DNA of 64,000 nt from Hymenobacter puniceus (GTDB lineage Bacteria; Bacteroidota; Bacteroidia; Cytophagales; Hymenobacteraceae): contig NZ_JACSCX010000001.1 in NCBI RefSeq assembly GCF_014333525.1, positions 868,001-932,000 on the forward strand. The letters are read 5' to 3'. The notes under the pieces were generated by a model. The model made no database searches and was not told the origin of the DNA. It saw nothing but the letters and a program-made list of their open reading frames with translations. Shown here piece after piece: positions 26,443-34,808 of the stretch. How positions within the stretch are numbered: the first letter of the stretch is position 1; each line of letters opens with the position of its first letter. The translations under genes were made by a program, and so were the position numbers.

Positions 26443-26696
26443 AAAGAGCCAGTAGAGAAAAAGAGCGGGGGCGGGTTGCGGCCGGGAGCTGTAGCGCGCC
26501 GCTGGTAGTTAGCGGAAATACGAGTAACTTACCCAAACGGCTGCTGCAGTCCGGTCAGTTTAGGTGGCCGGGTGCCTGCCGTACGAAAACTCTTGGTGTA
26601 CGGTTGAGCCTCCTTCCAAAAACCCCACCGGCCGATTCGCGTTGAAAGGCGGTTGGGAGGCGGAATCCGTCCCTGTTGCACCCCCTTTTCTCTTCC

Positions 26697-27944
26697 ATGG
26701 AACCCACGGAAACGCTCCGGCCTGCCAAGGCTGAAAAGTCAGAACTTCTGAAACAGGCCAAGGCCTATATCACGCAGCTTTTCGAAGAGAAGCTGCCCAA
26801 ACAACTGGTATACCATTCGCTGGACCATACGGTGGCCGTGGTGAAGGAAGCACGTAAGCTCGGCGAAGATACGGGCCTTAGTGCGCCCGATCAGGAAACC
26901 TTGCTACTGGCTGCCTGGTTTCACGACGCGGGCTACACAGAAGTGTATGATGGCCACGAGTACCGCAGCATGGAGCTGGCCAAAGACTGGCTGACCCAGC
27001 AGCAGTACGCCCCCGAGCGTATTGCGCTGGTGCAGGACCTGATCCGGACCACCCACCGCAATGAGCCCGCCGAAACCGAGCTACAGCAGCTATTGGCCGA
27101 TGCCGACATGAGCGGAATGGGGCGCGAAGACTTTTTTGCCAACGCCGAGCTGCTGCGGGCCGAGTGGGAAACCACACTAGGCAAAACCTACTCCAGCACC
27201 GAGTGGGCCGAGTCGCAGCTGGACTATTTGCATGCGGCCAAGTTCCACACCGATGTAGCTAAAAGCCGCTACGGAGAGCAATTCAAGGCCAACCTCAAAG
27301 AGCAGCGCGACCTGCTGAAGAAAACCGAGAAGAAGAAAAAGAAAAGAGACGAAGAAGAAAACGGCACGTTTGCGGAGCCCAAGCGGGGCATCGAAACGAT
27401 GTTCCGAACTATGTACAGCAACCACATGAAGCTCTCAGACATGGCCGATAAGAAGGCCAATATGATGATTAGCCTCAATGCCGTGCTGCTGTCGGTGATT
27501 ATTACGTACCTGGGGGCTAAGGCCGGTACCAAGTCCGGGGTGCTGAGCCCGACCATCATGAACAACCCGGTGCTGACCATTCCTATCGGGCTGCTGCTGG
27601 CTACGGCGCTGGGCTCGGTGGTATCGGCTATTCTGTGCGCGCAGCCCGATGTCACGAGTTTTAAATGGCTCAAGAAAAGTCCGCAGATTGCCACCAACCG
27701 CCGTGTGAACCTGCTGTTCTTCGGCAATTTCAGCAAACTCAGCCTCGACGACTTCCAGAGCGGCATGACCGAGTTGATGGGCAAAAAGGATGCGCTTTAC
27801 ACCAATATGGTCACCGACATTTATTATCTCGGCGACGTACTGACGCGCAAATACCGCCTGCTTCGCATCAGCTACACCATTTTCATGGTTGGCCTGATCC
27901 TGACGGCTCTCTCGTTTGGCATTGCGCTTCTGTACAAGATGTAG
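26697..27944 (+). CDS. HD domain - PycTM (Pycsar-type effector) membrane protein
   Basis: The 415-residue protein has an N-terminal HD phosphohydrolase (YHSLDHT with His44, AAWFHDAGY with His76-Asp77, TTHR with His120, DADMSGMG with Asp135). A charged linker (KKTEKKKKKRDEEE, residues 208-221) follows. The C-terminal domain matches the PycTM/DUF5706 pattern: MFRTMYSNHMKLSDMADKKA, then helices at about 256-273, 294-313 and 391-412. PycTM domains are the membrane effectors of Pycsar anti-phage systems, triggered by cCMP or cUMP. No nucleotidyl cyclase gene is nearby, so this is an orphan form. The HD part could degrade a signal nucleotide. The ATG at 26697 is preferred over a TTG 21 bases upstream. 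Confidence 0.88.
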   Translation: MEPTETLRPAKAEKSELLKQAKAYITQLFEEKLPKQLVYHSLDHTVAVVKEARKLGEDTGLSAPDQETLLLAAWFHDAGYTEVYDGHEYRSMELAKDWLTQQQYAPERIALVQDLIRTTHRNEPAETELQQLLADADMSGMGREDFFANAELLRAEWETTLGKTYSSTEWAESQLDYLHAAKFHTDVAKSRYGEQFKANLKEQRDLLKKTEKKKKKRDEEENGTFAEPKRGIETMFRTMYSNHMKLSDMADKKANMMISLNAVLLSVIITYLGAKAGTKSGVLSPTIMNNPVLTIPIGLLLATALGSVVSAILCAQPDVTSFKWLKKSPQIATNRRVNLLFFGNFSKLSLDDFQSGMTELMGKKDALYTNMVTDIYYLGDVLTRKYRLLRISYTIFMVGLILTALSFGIALLYKM

Positions 27945-27996
27945 CCGAACTACTGGGTATACCGCCACTTTGCGGGTACATCAACCCATCAGTTCC

Positions 27997-28004
27997 TACC
28001 TTTG
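27997..28004 (+). promoter_or_regulatory. -7 box of the tRNA-Arg promoter
   Basis: TACCTTTG is an exact TAnnTTTG match ending six bases before the mature tRNA 5' end. A TTTG at 27969-27972 could be the -33 element, though the spacing of 24 bases is slightly long. Confidence 0.75.
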
Positions 28005-28010
28005 CGCTAC

Positions 28011-28082
28011 GGCTGCGTAGTTCAACGGATAGAATAGGCGTTTCCTAAACGCTTGATATGGGTTCGATTCCCGTCGCGGCTA
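28011..28082 (+). tRNA. tRNA-Arg (anticodon CCT)
   Basis: The cloverleaf reads: acceptor GGCTGCG pairing with CGCGGCT (with G-U pairs), D arm GTTC...GAAT, anticodon stem GGCGT/ACGCT around loop TTCCTAA (anticodon CCT, reading AGG), a four-base variable loop, and T arm ATGGG-TTCGATT-CCCGT. The discriminator is A, and CCA is not encoded, which is usual in Bacteroidota. The ends may be off by one base. A strong terminator follows directly. Confidence 0.93.
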
Positions 28083-28086
28083 CTCC

Positions 28087-28122
28087 AACTCCTTTCTGCA
28101 CAAAGTGCAGGAAGGAGTTTTT
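28087..28122 (+). terminator. Terminator after tRNA-Arg
   Basis: A 15-bp stem AACTCCTTTCTGCAC / GTGCAGGAAGGAGTT with a three-base loop is followed by a short T tract, four bases after the tRNA. Confidence 0.9.
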
Positions 28123-28285
28123 GTTTGCACCTGTAGCATACCCTGAATTATTATCAGAAAATAGGAATTATTGACGACCATATTGCAACAAGCAACCCAT
28201 TATTCCAGATATTTACGTATAGTTCTGCGCTCCGAGTACCCTGCTTATACACCTTTTGCCTAGTACCTTTTAGTAGTTCCGCTCG

Positions 28286-28633
28286 ATGGAATCCTTGCTC
28301 TTATCAACTTCCGGCCCAGACCGGCAGGTTTATCTGTATGCCGTATCCGACGGCGTACCGCTGTACTTCAAACACAACGAACTACTGCAGACTGAAGGCT
28401 ACCGCTTGCTGTGGTGGGGAGTTCCGGAGAGCGTTACGGAACAGGAGGCCTCGCAGTGGGTGGCCAGTTGCCAGCCAGCCCCGACACAATACGTCAACTA
28501 CGAGCACACCGGCCCATGCCTGCCCACTGCACTGGAGTCCTTTTGGTCGGCGGTAGCACATATGTGCCACAAGCTGGAATACGCTGCCGGCACAATGCCC
28601 CGCGAAGTCCTGATTGGTGAAATACCAGCTTAG
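28286..28633 (+). CDS. Hypothetical protein (115 aa)
   Basis: The frame starts at ATG 28286 (MESLLLSTSGPDRQVYLYAV) and encodes a soluble, tryptophan-containing protein with no signal peptide. It shows RLLWWGVPESVTEQEASQWV in the middle and a C-terminal MPREVLIGEIPA. I do not recognise a family. Codon choice agrees with the neighbouring genes and the frames on the other strand look like shadows. It is isolated between a tRNA and a convergent response regulator gene, which suggests an accessory gene. Confidence 0.5.
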   Translation: MESLLLSTSGPDRQVYLYAVSDGVPLYFKHNELLQTEGYRLLWWGVPESVTEQEASQWVASCQPAPTQYVNYEHTGPCLPTALESFWSAVAHMCHKLEYAAGTMPREVLIGEIPA

Positions 28634-28697
28634 GCTGCGTTGGAAAAACGCAAGACGGCCTTACCAAGCGTCAAACTATTGTTCGGCTGCTGTGTGG

Positions 28698-29348
28698 CTA
28701 CTGAGGAAGCAGGCCATTGGAAACCGCAAATTTGATTAGGGCTGCGGTATTCTTGGTTTGCGTTTTTTCGATGATGTTCTGCCGGTGCGTTTCGATGGTC
28801 CGCTTGCTGGTAAAAAGCCGATCGGCAATTTCGGCGTTGGTAAGGCCCTCCGCAATCAGGTGCAATACCTCTAGTTCCCGTTTCGATAAATCCCCCGGCG
28901 TCATGCGGTTGCCTGCTGGCGGCACCGTAGTGCGCACCAGTTTGTTGAGCATATCCAGGCCCAATTCGGTACAGAGAAATGGGCGGCCGGCAGCCACCGT
29001 CCTGATAGCATGGGATATTTCGGTGATGTCGGCATTTTTAAGCACATAGCCATGAGCGCCGGCCTCCAGCATGCGGTACACATGGTTTTCGTGGTCGAGC
29101 ATAGAAAGTACCAGCACGCGCAGGTTGGGATACTTTTCCCGTAGATGCCCCATAGTCGTGAATCCATCCATCACGGGCATATTGATGTCGATTAGCACAA
29201 CATCAGCCGGGGTGGATTCCAGCAGCTCCAAAAGCTGCTGTCCGTTGCCGGCTTCGCCTACTACATCCAGATCAGGCTGCAAACTAAGTAGCGCCCTGAT
29301 TCCGTTGCGCAGAATTTTATGGTCGTCGGTCAGCAACACTCGAATCAT
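28698..29348 (-). CDS. NarL/LuxR-family response regulator
   Basis: This 216-residue two-component regulator starts best at ATG 29348 (MIRVLLTDDHKILRNGI). The receiver domain (1-120) has the acidic pair Asp8-Asp9, phospho-acceptor Asp54 in LIDINMPVMDG, and a conserved Lys in YVLKNAD. The C-terminal domain (150-212) is a LuxR-type helix-turn-helix (LSKRELEVLHLIAEGLTNAE..., TSKRTIETHRQNI). It would bind DNA as a dimer when phosphorylated. No partner histidine kinase is adjacent; the PAS-rich kinase at 56 kb is far away and has its own regulator. The DNA target is unknown. Confidence 0.93.
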   Translation of the reverse strand: MIRVLLTDDHKILRNGIRALLSLQPDLDVVGEAGNGQQLLELLESTPADVVLIDINMPVMDGFTTMGHLREKYPNLRVLVLSMLDHENHVYRMLEAGAHGYVLKNADITEISHAIRTVAAGRPFLCTELGLDMLNKLVRTTVPPAGNRMTPGDLSKRELEVLHLIAEGLTNAEIADRLFTSKRTIETHRQNIIEKTQTKNTAALIKFAVSNGLLPQ

Positions 29349-29800
29349 GGCGGCAGGAAATACACAGGTCTGTGTGAAAGCAGTAGCCGAAACCACTAAC
29401 CATCATTCGAATCACCTAATTGTCAATTTATTACACAATCAAAAAAGCAAACACATCTGCTCCGAGCAATAAAATTACCGAAGCAGCCCCACGGTGATAC
29501 TTAACTGTTTACGGAATTGTGGAGTGGCGAGACACAGCTTTTCGGAATTCCCTACCGCTTTACGTACTCATACGGTGCATCTGTGGGAAATACGCATCAA
29601 ATAATTCCTATAAAATCCGTATTTAACTCTTTCACAACCGCTTTCTAGGTAATACTTTTACAATATCAAGTAGCATCGTGCGCACTTGTCATTGCAGGGC
29701 CTGTATCAGTACAACAGGTTCTATAACGGCCTGCCCACGGTTTGATCTGAATGTTGGGCGCTTTGCACGCGGCAGCACCCGTTAAAGTGGTTGAGATGTG
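29349..29800. other. Non-coding gap upstream of divergent regulator and STAS genes
   Basis: About 450 bases, AT-richer than the surroundings, separate the divergent genes. I see no ORF with coding character and no strong hairpin. TACTTTTA near 29655 is a near-match to the -7 box. Long 5' leaders or regulator binding sites are possible but not visible as clear repeats. Confidence 0.5.
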
Positions 29801-30157
29801 ATGAACGTGTACCGGGAAATTTTACCAGACAGCTATCTGCTGATTCTCAGTGGCTCTGCTACCTCCGATGATTTACCAAGCCTGCAACAGGCGCTAAACC
29901 GGGCAGCCTCCAGCGGAAAAACCAGCGTCTGGCTTGACTGTAGCGCATTAGCCAGCTTTCCGACGGCAGCGCTCCGGTTGCTGAGCGACTATTACCTGCG
30001 GTTTCAGAGTCGGCGGCTTTCACTGGTGCTGTGCCACCTGACGGATAATGTTGCCGCCATGCTGCAGATGCTGCCGTGGGCGCAGCGCCCTCCCGTAGTG
30101 GCTACTTTGCTGGAAGCCGCCATGTACTGCCGCTCGCAGCCCCGCCAGGCTATATAA
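29801..30157 (+). CDS. STAS-domain (anti-sigma antagonist-like) protein
   Basis: This 118-residue protein has the STAS-like pattern of alternating strands and helices: SYLLILSGSATSDDLPSLQQ, then KTSVWLDCSALASFPTAALR and RLSLVLCHLTDNVAAML. The residue usually phosphorylated in SpoIIAA-type proteins (a Ser before the second helix) may correspond to the Ser in SALASFPTAA. No cognate kinase is nearby. Its end overlaps the end of the convergent DUF1345 gene by eight bases. GTG at 29798 is an alternative start one codon earlier. Confidence 0.7.
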   Translation: MNVYREILPDSYLLILSGSATSDDLPSLQQALNRAASSGKTSVWLDCSALASFPTAALRLLSDYYLRFQSRRLSLVLCHLTDNVAAMLQMLPWAQRPPVVATLLEAAMYCRSQPRQAI

Positions 30158-30836
30158 CACTTGCCAGCCCGCTGATGGTCAGGGCTACTACGGCAGTATT
30201 GAGCCCGAAGGAAAGCACGCCGTGCAGCAGCGCCAGCCGCCGAATGCTGCGGTCCGTGATACTGACATCGGCAGTTTGGGCAGTCATCCCCACCACAAAC
30301 GAGAAATAGGCAAAATCCAGGTAATCGGGCTCCTTTTCGTCGCCGGGAAAGGCCAGTCCGCCTTCCTGCCGGTTGGTGTTATCGTAATACAAATGGGCGT
30401 AGCGCAGCGTGAAGAGCGTGTGTACCAGTAGCCACGCCGTGAGCACACCCACCACGCCCATCAGCACCTGAGCCAGCTGCAACGGTCCCGGCCCCTGCCG
30501 CACCGAGGCCAGCAGTTCCACCACCGCCAGCATACTGGCACTGCACGCTACCAGCACCACCACAAACGACAGCACCCGCCCCGGATCTTCGCGGGTAGCT
30601 ACGCGGCGAATATGGCTTACCTCGGCGGTCAGCATGATGCCCCAGGTAAGCAGCAGGGTACAGAGGGCAAACGCGTCCCAGGCCAGAAATAGGCGCATCA
30701 TACGTGGCCAGTCGGCAGGGGTACCGGCGTAGAGCAACGCTGCCGGCAACAGCCCGGTAGACAGCCGTTTCCAGGCTGGCAGCAACTCCAGACGCTGAAA
30801 CACAAGTTGGCCGAAACGGGGAGCAGAATAGGCCAT
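30150..30836 (-). CDS. DUF1345 family membrane protein
   Basis: The 228-residue integral membrane protein has about five hydrophobic helices. The strongest signature is at the C-terminal side: DYLDFAYFSFVVGMTAQTAD, then VSITDRSIRRLALLHGVLSF and NTAVVALTISG, which is the diagnostic core of DUF1345. The ATG at 30836 (MAYSAPRFGQLVF) is preferred over a longer start because it leaves a normal N-terminus. Function is unknown; the conserved MTxQTxDV and DRxIRR motifs suggest a channel- or transporter-like fold. It is divergent from pncB with 56 bases between start codons. Confidence 0.88.
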   Translation of the reverse strand: MAYSAPRFGQLVFQRLELLPAWKRLSTGLLPAALLYAGTPADWPRMMRLFLAWDAFALCTLLLTWGIMLTAEVSHIRRVATREDPGRVLSFVVVLVACSASMLAVVELLASVRQGPGPLQLAQVLMGVVGVLTAWLLVHTLFTLRYAHLYYDNTNRQEGGLAFPGDEKEPDYLDFAYFSFVVGMTAQTADVSITDRSIRRLALLHGVLSFGLNTAVVALTISGLASVI

Positions 30837-30892
30837 AGCACCGACAGATTGGAATATTCTGCGTAAGCTACGGCATCTCAACTGTTGCTCAC

Positions 30893-32380
30893 ATGAATTC
30901 AGCTCCGCTTTCCGGCCTATACGCGCCTTCTCTGAGTTTGCTCACCGACCTCTACCAGGTTACCATGGCCTACGGCTACTGGCAGCAGGGTTTGCAGGAT
31001 CGGGAGGCTGTGTTTCACTTGTATTTTCGCAAGGCTCCGTTTGGCGGGGGCTACGCTGTGGCAGCGGGCCTGGCCTACGCCGTCGACTATCTGCAGAACC
31101 TGCGGTTTTCGGAGGACGACTTGGCTTATCTGGGTGGTCTGAAAAGCAGCAAGGGCGCGGCCATGTTCCCGTCGGAGTTTTTGCAGTATTTGCGGGAGCT
31201 GAAGTTTACCTGCGACGTGGATGCTGTTGCGGAGGGCACCGTGGTGTTCGGCAACGAGCCATTGATTCGGGTGCAGGGGCCCTTGCTACAGGCCCAGCTA
31301 GTAGAAACGGCCCTGCTTACGCTCGTCAATTTCCAAACCCTGATTGCTACCAAAGCGTCCCGCATCCGGGAGGCTGCCGGCTCCGATATGGTGCTGGAAT
31401 TTGGGTTGCGCCGGGCCCAGGGCGTAGATGGCGGCCTGAGTGCCAGCCGCGCCGCCTACCTTGGCGGGGCCGATGCTACCAGCAACGTGCTGGCCGGGCA
31501 GCGCTTCGGCATTCCGGTGAAGGGCACTCACGCCCACAGCTGGGTTATGGCTTTCAAAGACGAGGGAACTGCCTTCACGGCCTACGCCAAGGCCTTCCCC
31601 GACGACTCCGTATTTCTGGTGGACACCTACGACACGCTGGAAGGCGTGCGCCACGCCATTAAGGTGGCCCGCGAGATGCGCGCCCACGGCCACGAGCTGG
31701 GCGGCATCCGCCTCGATTCCGGCGACTTGGCCTACCTCAGCCGCGAGGCCCGCGCATTGCTGAATGAGGCCGGGTTCGAGAACGTGCGCATCGTGGCCAG
31801 CAACGACCTGGAGGAAAACCTCATCACCAGCCTCAAGCAGCAGGGCGCCAAAATCGACACCTGGGGCATCGGTACGCAGCTGGTCACGGCCTACGACCAA
31901 CCGGCGCTGGGGGGCGTGTACAAGCTGGCCGCCCTGCGCAAACCCGACGATTCGGGCTGGGACTTCACCATCAAGCTCTCCGAGCAGCTGGCCAAAACCA
32001 GCATTCCCGGCATCCTGCAGGTGCGCCGCTACGAAACCGATAAAGGCCAGCCCCGCGCCGATATGCTCTACAACACCGCCGAACCGCTGCCCGCAGCCTT
32101 GACGCTTGTGGACCCACTGGATGCCACCCGCCGCCGCGCCGTGCGCCCCGATGCCCCGTTCCGGGAGCTGCTGGAGCCCATTTTCCGCCGCGGCGAGCTG
32201 GTGCATACGCTACCTACACTCCAGGAAAGCCGCGCCCGCGCCCAGCGGGAAGTGCTCAGCCTCGACCCCAGCATCCGCCGCTTCCTCAACCCGCATGTGT
32301 ATCCGGTGGGGCTGGAAGAGTCGTTGAACACGTTCCGAACGAAGTTGATACTGGAGAAGCGGCCGGTGCGGCCGGCGTAG
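30893..32380 (+). CDS. pncB: Nicotinate phosphoribosyltransferase
   Basis: PncB makes nicotinate mononucleotide from nicotinate and PRPP in the NAD salvage pathway. The 495-residue protein shows the N-terminal LLTDLYQVTMAYGYW, FRKAPFGGGYAVAAGL, EFGLRRAQGVDGGLSASRAA, the KGTHAHSWVMAF block with the conserved histidine, GIRLDSGDL, and WGIGTQLVTAYDQPALGGVYKL. This is the type II branch, which has a longer C-terminal region than E. coli PncB. It is followed by an imperfect inverted repeat that may end transcription. Confidence 0.95.
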   Translation: MNSAPLSGLYAPSLSLLTDLYQVTMAYGYWQQGLQDREAVFHLYFRKAPFGGGYAVAAGLAYAVDYLQNLRFSEDDLAYLGGLKSSKGAAMFPSEFLQYLRELKFTCDVDAVAEGTVVFGNEPLIRVQGPLLQAQLVETALLTLVNFQTLIATKASRIREAAGSDMVLEFGLRRAQGVDGGLSASRAAYLGGADATSNVLAGQRFGIPVKGTHAHSWVMAFKDEGTAFTAYAKAFPDDSVFLVDTYDTLEGVRHAIKVAREMRAHGHELGGIRLDSGDLAYLSREARALLNEAGFENVRIVASNDLEENLITSLKQQGAKIDTWGIGTQLVTAYDQPALGGVYKLAALRKPDDSGWDFTIKLSEQLAKTSIPGILQVRRYETDKGQPRADMLYNTAEPLPAALTLVDPLDATRRRAVRPDAPFRELLEPIFRRGELVHTLPTLQESRARAQREVLSLDPSIRRFLNPHVYPVGLEESLNTFRTKLILEKRPVRPA

Positions 32381-32386
32381 GGGCTC

Positions 32387-32463
32387 GACACTTTGCGTCT
32401 CGTCGTTGCAGATGTTATTTACTGCGCGGTTCCAGACCGTTCAATGGGGAGACGCGAAGTGTC
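32387..32463. repeat. Imperfect inverted repeat after pncB
   Basis: GACACTTTGCGTCTC at 32387-32401 and GAGACGCGAAGTGTC at 32449-32463 pair over 15 positions with one mismatch, around a 47-base centre. The words differ from the CGTCATGC palindromes, so it appears to belong to a second repeat family. It may also act as a terminator. Confidence 0.7.
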
Positions 32464-32495
32464 ACGTCTCTACACTCGACTAGGCTGCATGGGAT

Positions 32496-33030
32496 TTACG
32501 CCAATCCAAACTTCTCCCACAGCTTAGGCAGCATCTTGGGCAGCTGGTTTTCGGTCCAGTCTTCTCCTTTTGTTTCGGAGCCGAAATCATAGCTGAGGCC
32601 GCGGGCGGCGGCTACTTGCCGGGGGAAGGTGTCGTCCTCCTCGGTTTTGCCCGTACACTGCTCGAAAGCAGTAGTAGCCACGTACAACAATTCTTCGAAA
32701 TCCCGATACGGTTCTTCAATAACTGCCGCTAGGGTATTCGGGTGCTGGAAGGTGTTGGTGAATACAGCCTCTCCCTGCCCTATCAGCCAGCACCGGAAAT
32801 ACAGATACGGGTCGTCTGACACGTAGCCGTCGATAACCTTCTGCGCCGCCATGATGTTGAAAATGGTCGGCTTCCAGCAGACACTCGCGCAGAATGCACT
32901 CAAAATCAACAATCTGATCCGGCTCCAACTCTGCCAGGCTGCTGACCAACGCCTGCTCCTGCAGCTGCTGGTCGCCGTGGGCACTTGTTTTAGCCGCTTC
33001 CAGTAGCTGCCAGAAGGTTGTCTTATTCAT
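32496..33030 (-). pseudogene. DUF4240-like gene with a single-base frameshift
   Basis: From ATG 33030 the frame reads MNKTTFWQLLEAAKTSAHGD and continues to ...LLEADHF, then goes off pattern. The next frame continues NIMAAQKVIDGYVSDDPYLY... to ...LPKLWEKFGLA and stops at 32496. Deleting one T from the TTTT run at about 32865-32868 (minus strand) gives HFNIM and joins the two parts into one protein of 177 residues. The joined protein has the DUF4240 layout: N-terminal FWxLLE, then DGYVSDDPYLYFRCWLIGQG. Either the gene is inactive or the extra base is a sequence error. Confidence 0.8.
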
Positions 33031-33122
33031 GATAAGGAAGAATATAGCCTGAGCCGCGAAATACGACAAAACTCTACACTCCGTCAGCCAACGTGTGTAC
33101 TACTGTGTTCTGCCGCTCCTGC

Positions 33123-33130
33123 TACTTTTG
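33123..33130 (+). promoter_or_regulatory. Bacteroidota -7 box before the HMA gene
   Basis: TACTTTTG matches TAnnTTTG exactly and ends 65 bases before the ATG at 33196. Confidence 0.6.
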
Positions 33131-33195
33131 CCCCTGACGCCGTGTTACAGCCTCACCTGCTCCCAACTCCTGGTAGCCTAAACACATTCCACCTC

Positions 33196-33411
33196 ATGCC
33201 TACCCTGAAATTCAAAACCAGCATCAACTGCGGCAACTGCCTGCGCGCTGTCACACCCTTCCTCGACGCCGAGCCCACCGTGCAGAAGTGGAGCGTGGAC
33301 ACAAATAATCCCGCCAAGATTCTCACCGTGGAAGGCGAAAACGTCATCCCGGAACAGGTGATGAAAGCTGTTGCGCAGGCCGGGTTTGATATCGAGCCGT
33401 TGGCGGCGTAG
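33196..33411 (+). CDS. HMA-type metal-binding protein (copper chaperone-like)
   Basis: This 71-residue protein starts at ATG 33196 (MPTLKFKTSINCGNCLRAV). It has the heavy-metal-associated ferredoxin-like fold pattern with CGNC (Cys12, Cys15) at the end of strand 1, and a C-terminal VMKAVAQAGFDIEPL helix-strand. The spacing CxxC fits Cu(I) binding, although the usual Met before GNC is replaced by Asn. No copper ATPase is adjacent. A palindrome with a T tract begins 23 bases after its stop and probably ends its transcript. Confidence 0.85.
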   Translation: MPTLKFKTSINCGNCLRAVTPFLDAEPTVQKWSVDTNNPAKILTVEGENVIPEQVMKAVAQAGFDIEPLAA

Positions 33412-33433
33412 CACGCGGGACAGTACCCCATAT

Positions 33434-33533
33434 AGCCCGTCATGCTGAGCTTGCCGAAGCATCTCTACCTCTGGCTAACTTTCTTAATTAGCACTGCGGT
33501 AGAGATGCTTCGGCAAGCTCAGCATGACGGGCT
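33434..33533. repeat. 100-bp palindromic repeat (copy 2), also a likely terminator
   Basis: Two 36-base arms (33434-33469 and 33498-33533) are perfect reverse complements, with core words CGTCATGCTGAG and GAAGCATCTCTACC. A run of seven T residues follows on the plus strand. It sits between the convergent HMA and purM genes, 21 bases past the purM stop codon. Confidence 0.92.
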
Positions 33534-33553
33534 TTTTTTCTCTTATGTGAAGG

Positions 33554-34672
33554 CTATGCCTGGTAGCGCAGCTCGCCGGCGCCCACCCGCAGCACCACGT
33601 CAGTTTCCGGGGTGATGCGGCCGGCTACCTGGGCCTGGTAGCCACGGGCACGCAGGGTTTCGGCCACGGCTTCGGCTTGCTCGGGCTCCGTCACGAGGAG
33701 CATGCCGTTGCCCATGTTCCAGTAGAGGTACGCTTCCTGGGGGGTGATGCCGGCCAGCTCGGCCAGCTGCTGCATGGCAGGCAGGGGCGCAAACAGGTTA
33801 TCGAGCACGGCCCCTACCCCGTTTTTGAGCACGCGCCGGAAGTTGTCGGCAATGCCGCCGCCGGTGATGTGCGCCGCCGCATGCAGCGGCAGGCCGGCAT
33901 CGAGCACTGCCGCCACGCCCGGCGAGAAAATCAGCGAAGGGGCCAGCATCACCTCGCCCCAGGTCTGGCCTATTTCGGCGGCATCGGTGCCGGTGTAAGG
34001 AGCGTTGTGCCACTTCTCGCCGAAAGCTTTGGTAAGGGCGCGGCGGGCCAGGGAGTAGCCGTTGGAGCGGAACGAGGGCGAGCGGAGCGCCACCACGGCC
34101 TGCCCGGCGCGCACGTTAGCCCCACTCAGGGGGCGCTCCAGGCTCGGGTGCAGCACGCCCACGGCCGTGGAGCACCAGTTGAAGTTCATCTTGGCGCCGG
34201 GGTAGCCCCCGATGCGGTTGCCCAGCTCGGCAATTTCGCCGCCCGTTACGGCAATCTGGCTGAACTGGGCCGCGTCGTGCAGGCCGCGCATCAGCTCATC
34301 TACCACCTCATAGTTGAGGGTGTTCACGTCAATGATGTTGGAGAGGTTGGTGGGCACGAAGCCGGCCACCACCAGGTCATCGGCTACCATGGCAATCAGG
34401 TCGTAGCCCAGCGTGTCGTAACGGTCCAAGCGTTCAGCCACCTCAATCTTGGTCCCGATGCCATCGGAGCCGATGCCCAGCCGCTCGGCCCCGAACCGGA
34501 TTTCGTTGGAGAAGCCGCCCGCCAGGTCCTGGGCCGGCTCGCCGGGCTTGCCCGCACGGGTCGAGAAGGTTTTCTGGGCCCAGTGGTAAGCGTTTTTGGA
34601 GGCGGCGTTGCCTTCTTCGATGGAGTAGCCGGCGGTGGCTTTGAGGTTGGTATCGGCGGAAGTCTGGCTCAT
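33554..34672 (-). CDS. purM: Phosphoribosylformylglycinamidine cyclo-ligase
   Basis: PurM closes FGAM to AIR using ATP, the fifth step of purine synthesis. The 372-residue protein shows the AIRS family blocks GIGSDGIGTKIEVA, LIAMVADDLVVAGFVPT, ITVTGGEIAELGN-type sequence, LRSPSFRSNGYSLAR and HITGGGIADNFRRVL. An N-terminal extension of about 30 residues (MSQTSADTNLKATAGYSIEE) precedes the core. It is the last gene of the nucleotide cluster and is separated from purF by a 100-bp palindrome. Confidence 0.96.
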   Translation of the reverse strand: MSQTSADTNLKATAGYSIEEGNAASKNAYHWAQKTFSTRAGKPGEPAQDLAGGFSNEIRFGAERLGIGSDGIGTKIEVAERLDRYDTLGYDLIAMVADDLVVAGFVPTNLSNIIDVNTLNYEVVDELMRGLHDAAQFSQIAVTGGEIAELGNRIGGYPGAKMNFNWCSTAVGVLHPSLERPLSGANVRAGQAVVALRSPSFRSNGYSLARRALTKAFGEKWHNAPYTGTDAAEIGQTWGEVMLAPSLIFSPGVAAVLDAGLPLHAAAHITGGGIADNFRRVLKNGVGAVLDNLFAPLPAMQQLAELAGITPQEAYLYWNMGNGMLLVTEPEQAEAVAETLRARGYQAQVAGRITPETDVVLRVGAGELRYQA

Positions 34673-34699
34673 GGCAAAGGGGCGAATCAGGGAATAGGT

Positions 34700-34799
34700 C
34701 TGTCATCCTGAGCGGAGCGAAGGACCTTATCATACTGGAACGAGTTGTTCGATAGTGACTCAGGCGTGATAAGGTCCTTCGCTCCGCTCAGGATGACAG
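34700..34799. repeat. 100-bp palindromic repeat (copy 3, GTCATCCTGAG type)
   Basis: Two 33-base arms (34700-34732 and 34767-34799) are perfect reverse complements. The arms begin CTGTCATCCTGAGCGGAGCG and continue into AAGGACCTTATCA. This is a variant family sharing the TCAT-CTGAG start with the other palindromes but with a different inner sequence. It fills the whole gap between purF and purM and would form a hairpin inside the operon mRNA. Confidence 0.92.
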
Positions 34800-34808
34800 G
34801 CGGTTAGG

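Noticed and set aside
26697..27944. A complete Pycsar defence operon
   Set aside because: No adenylate/guanylate cyclase-like gene is found within the window on either side of the PycTM gene.
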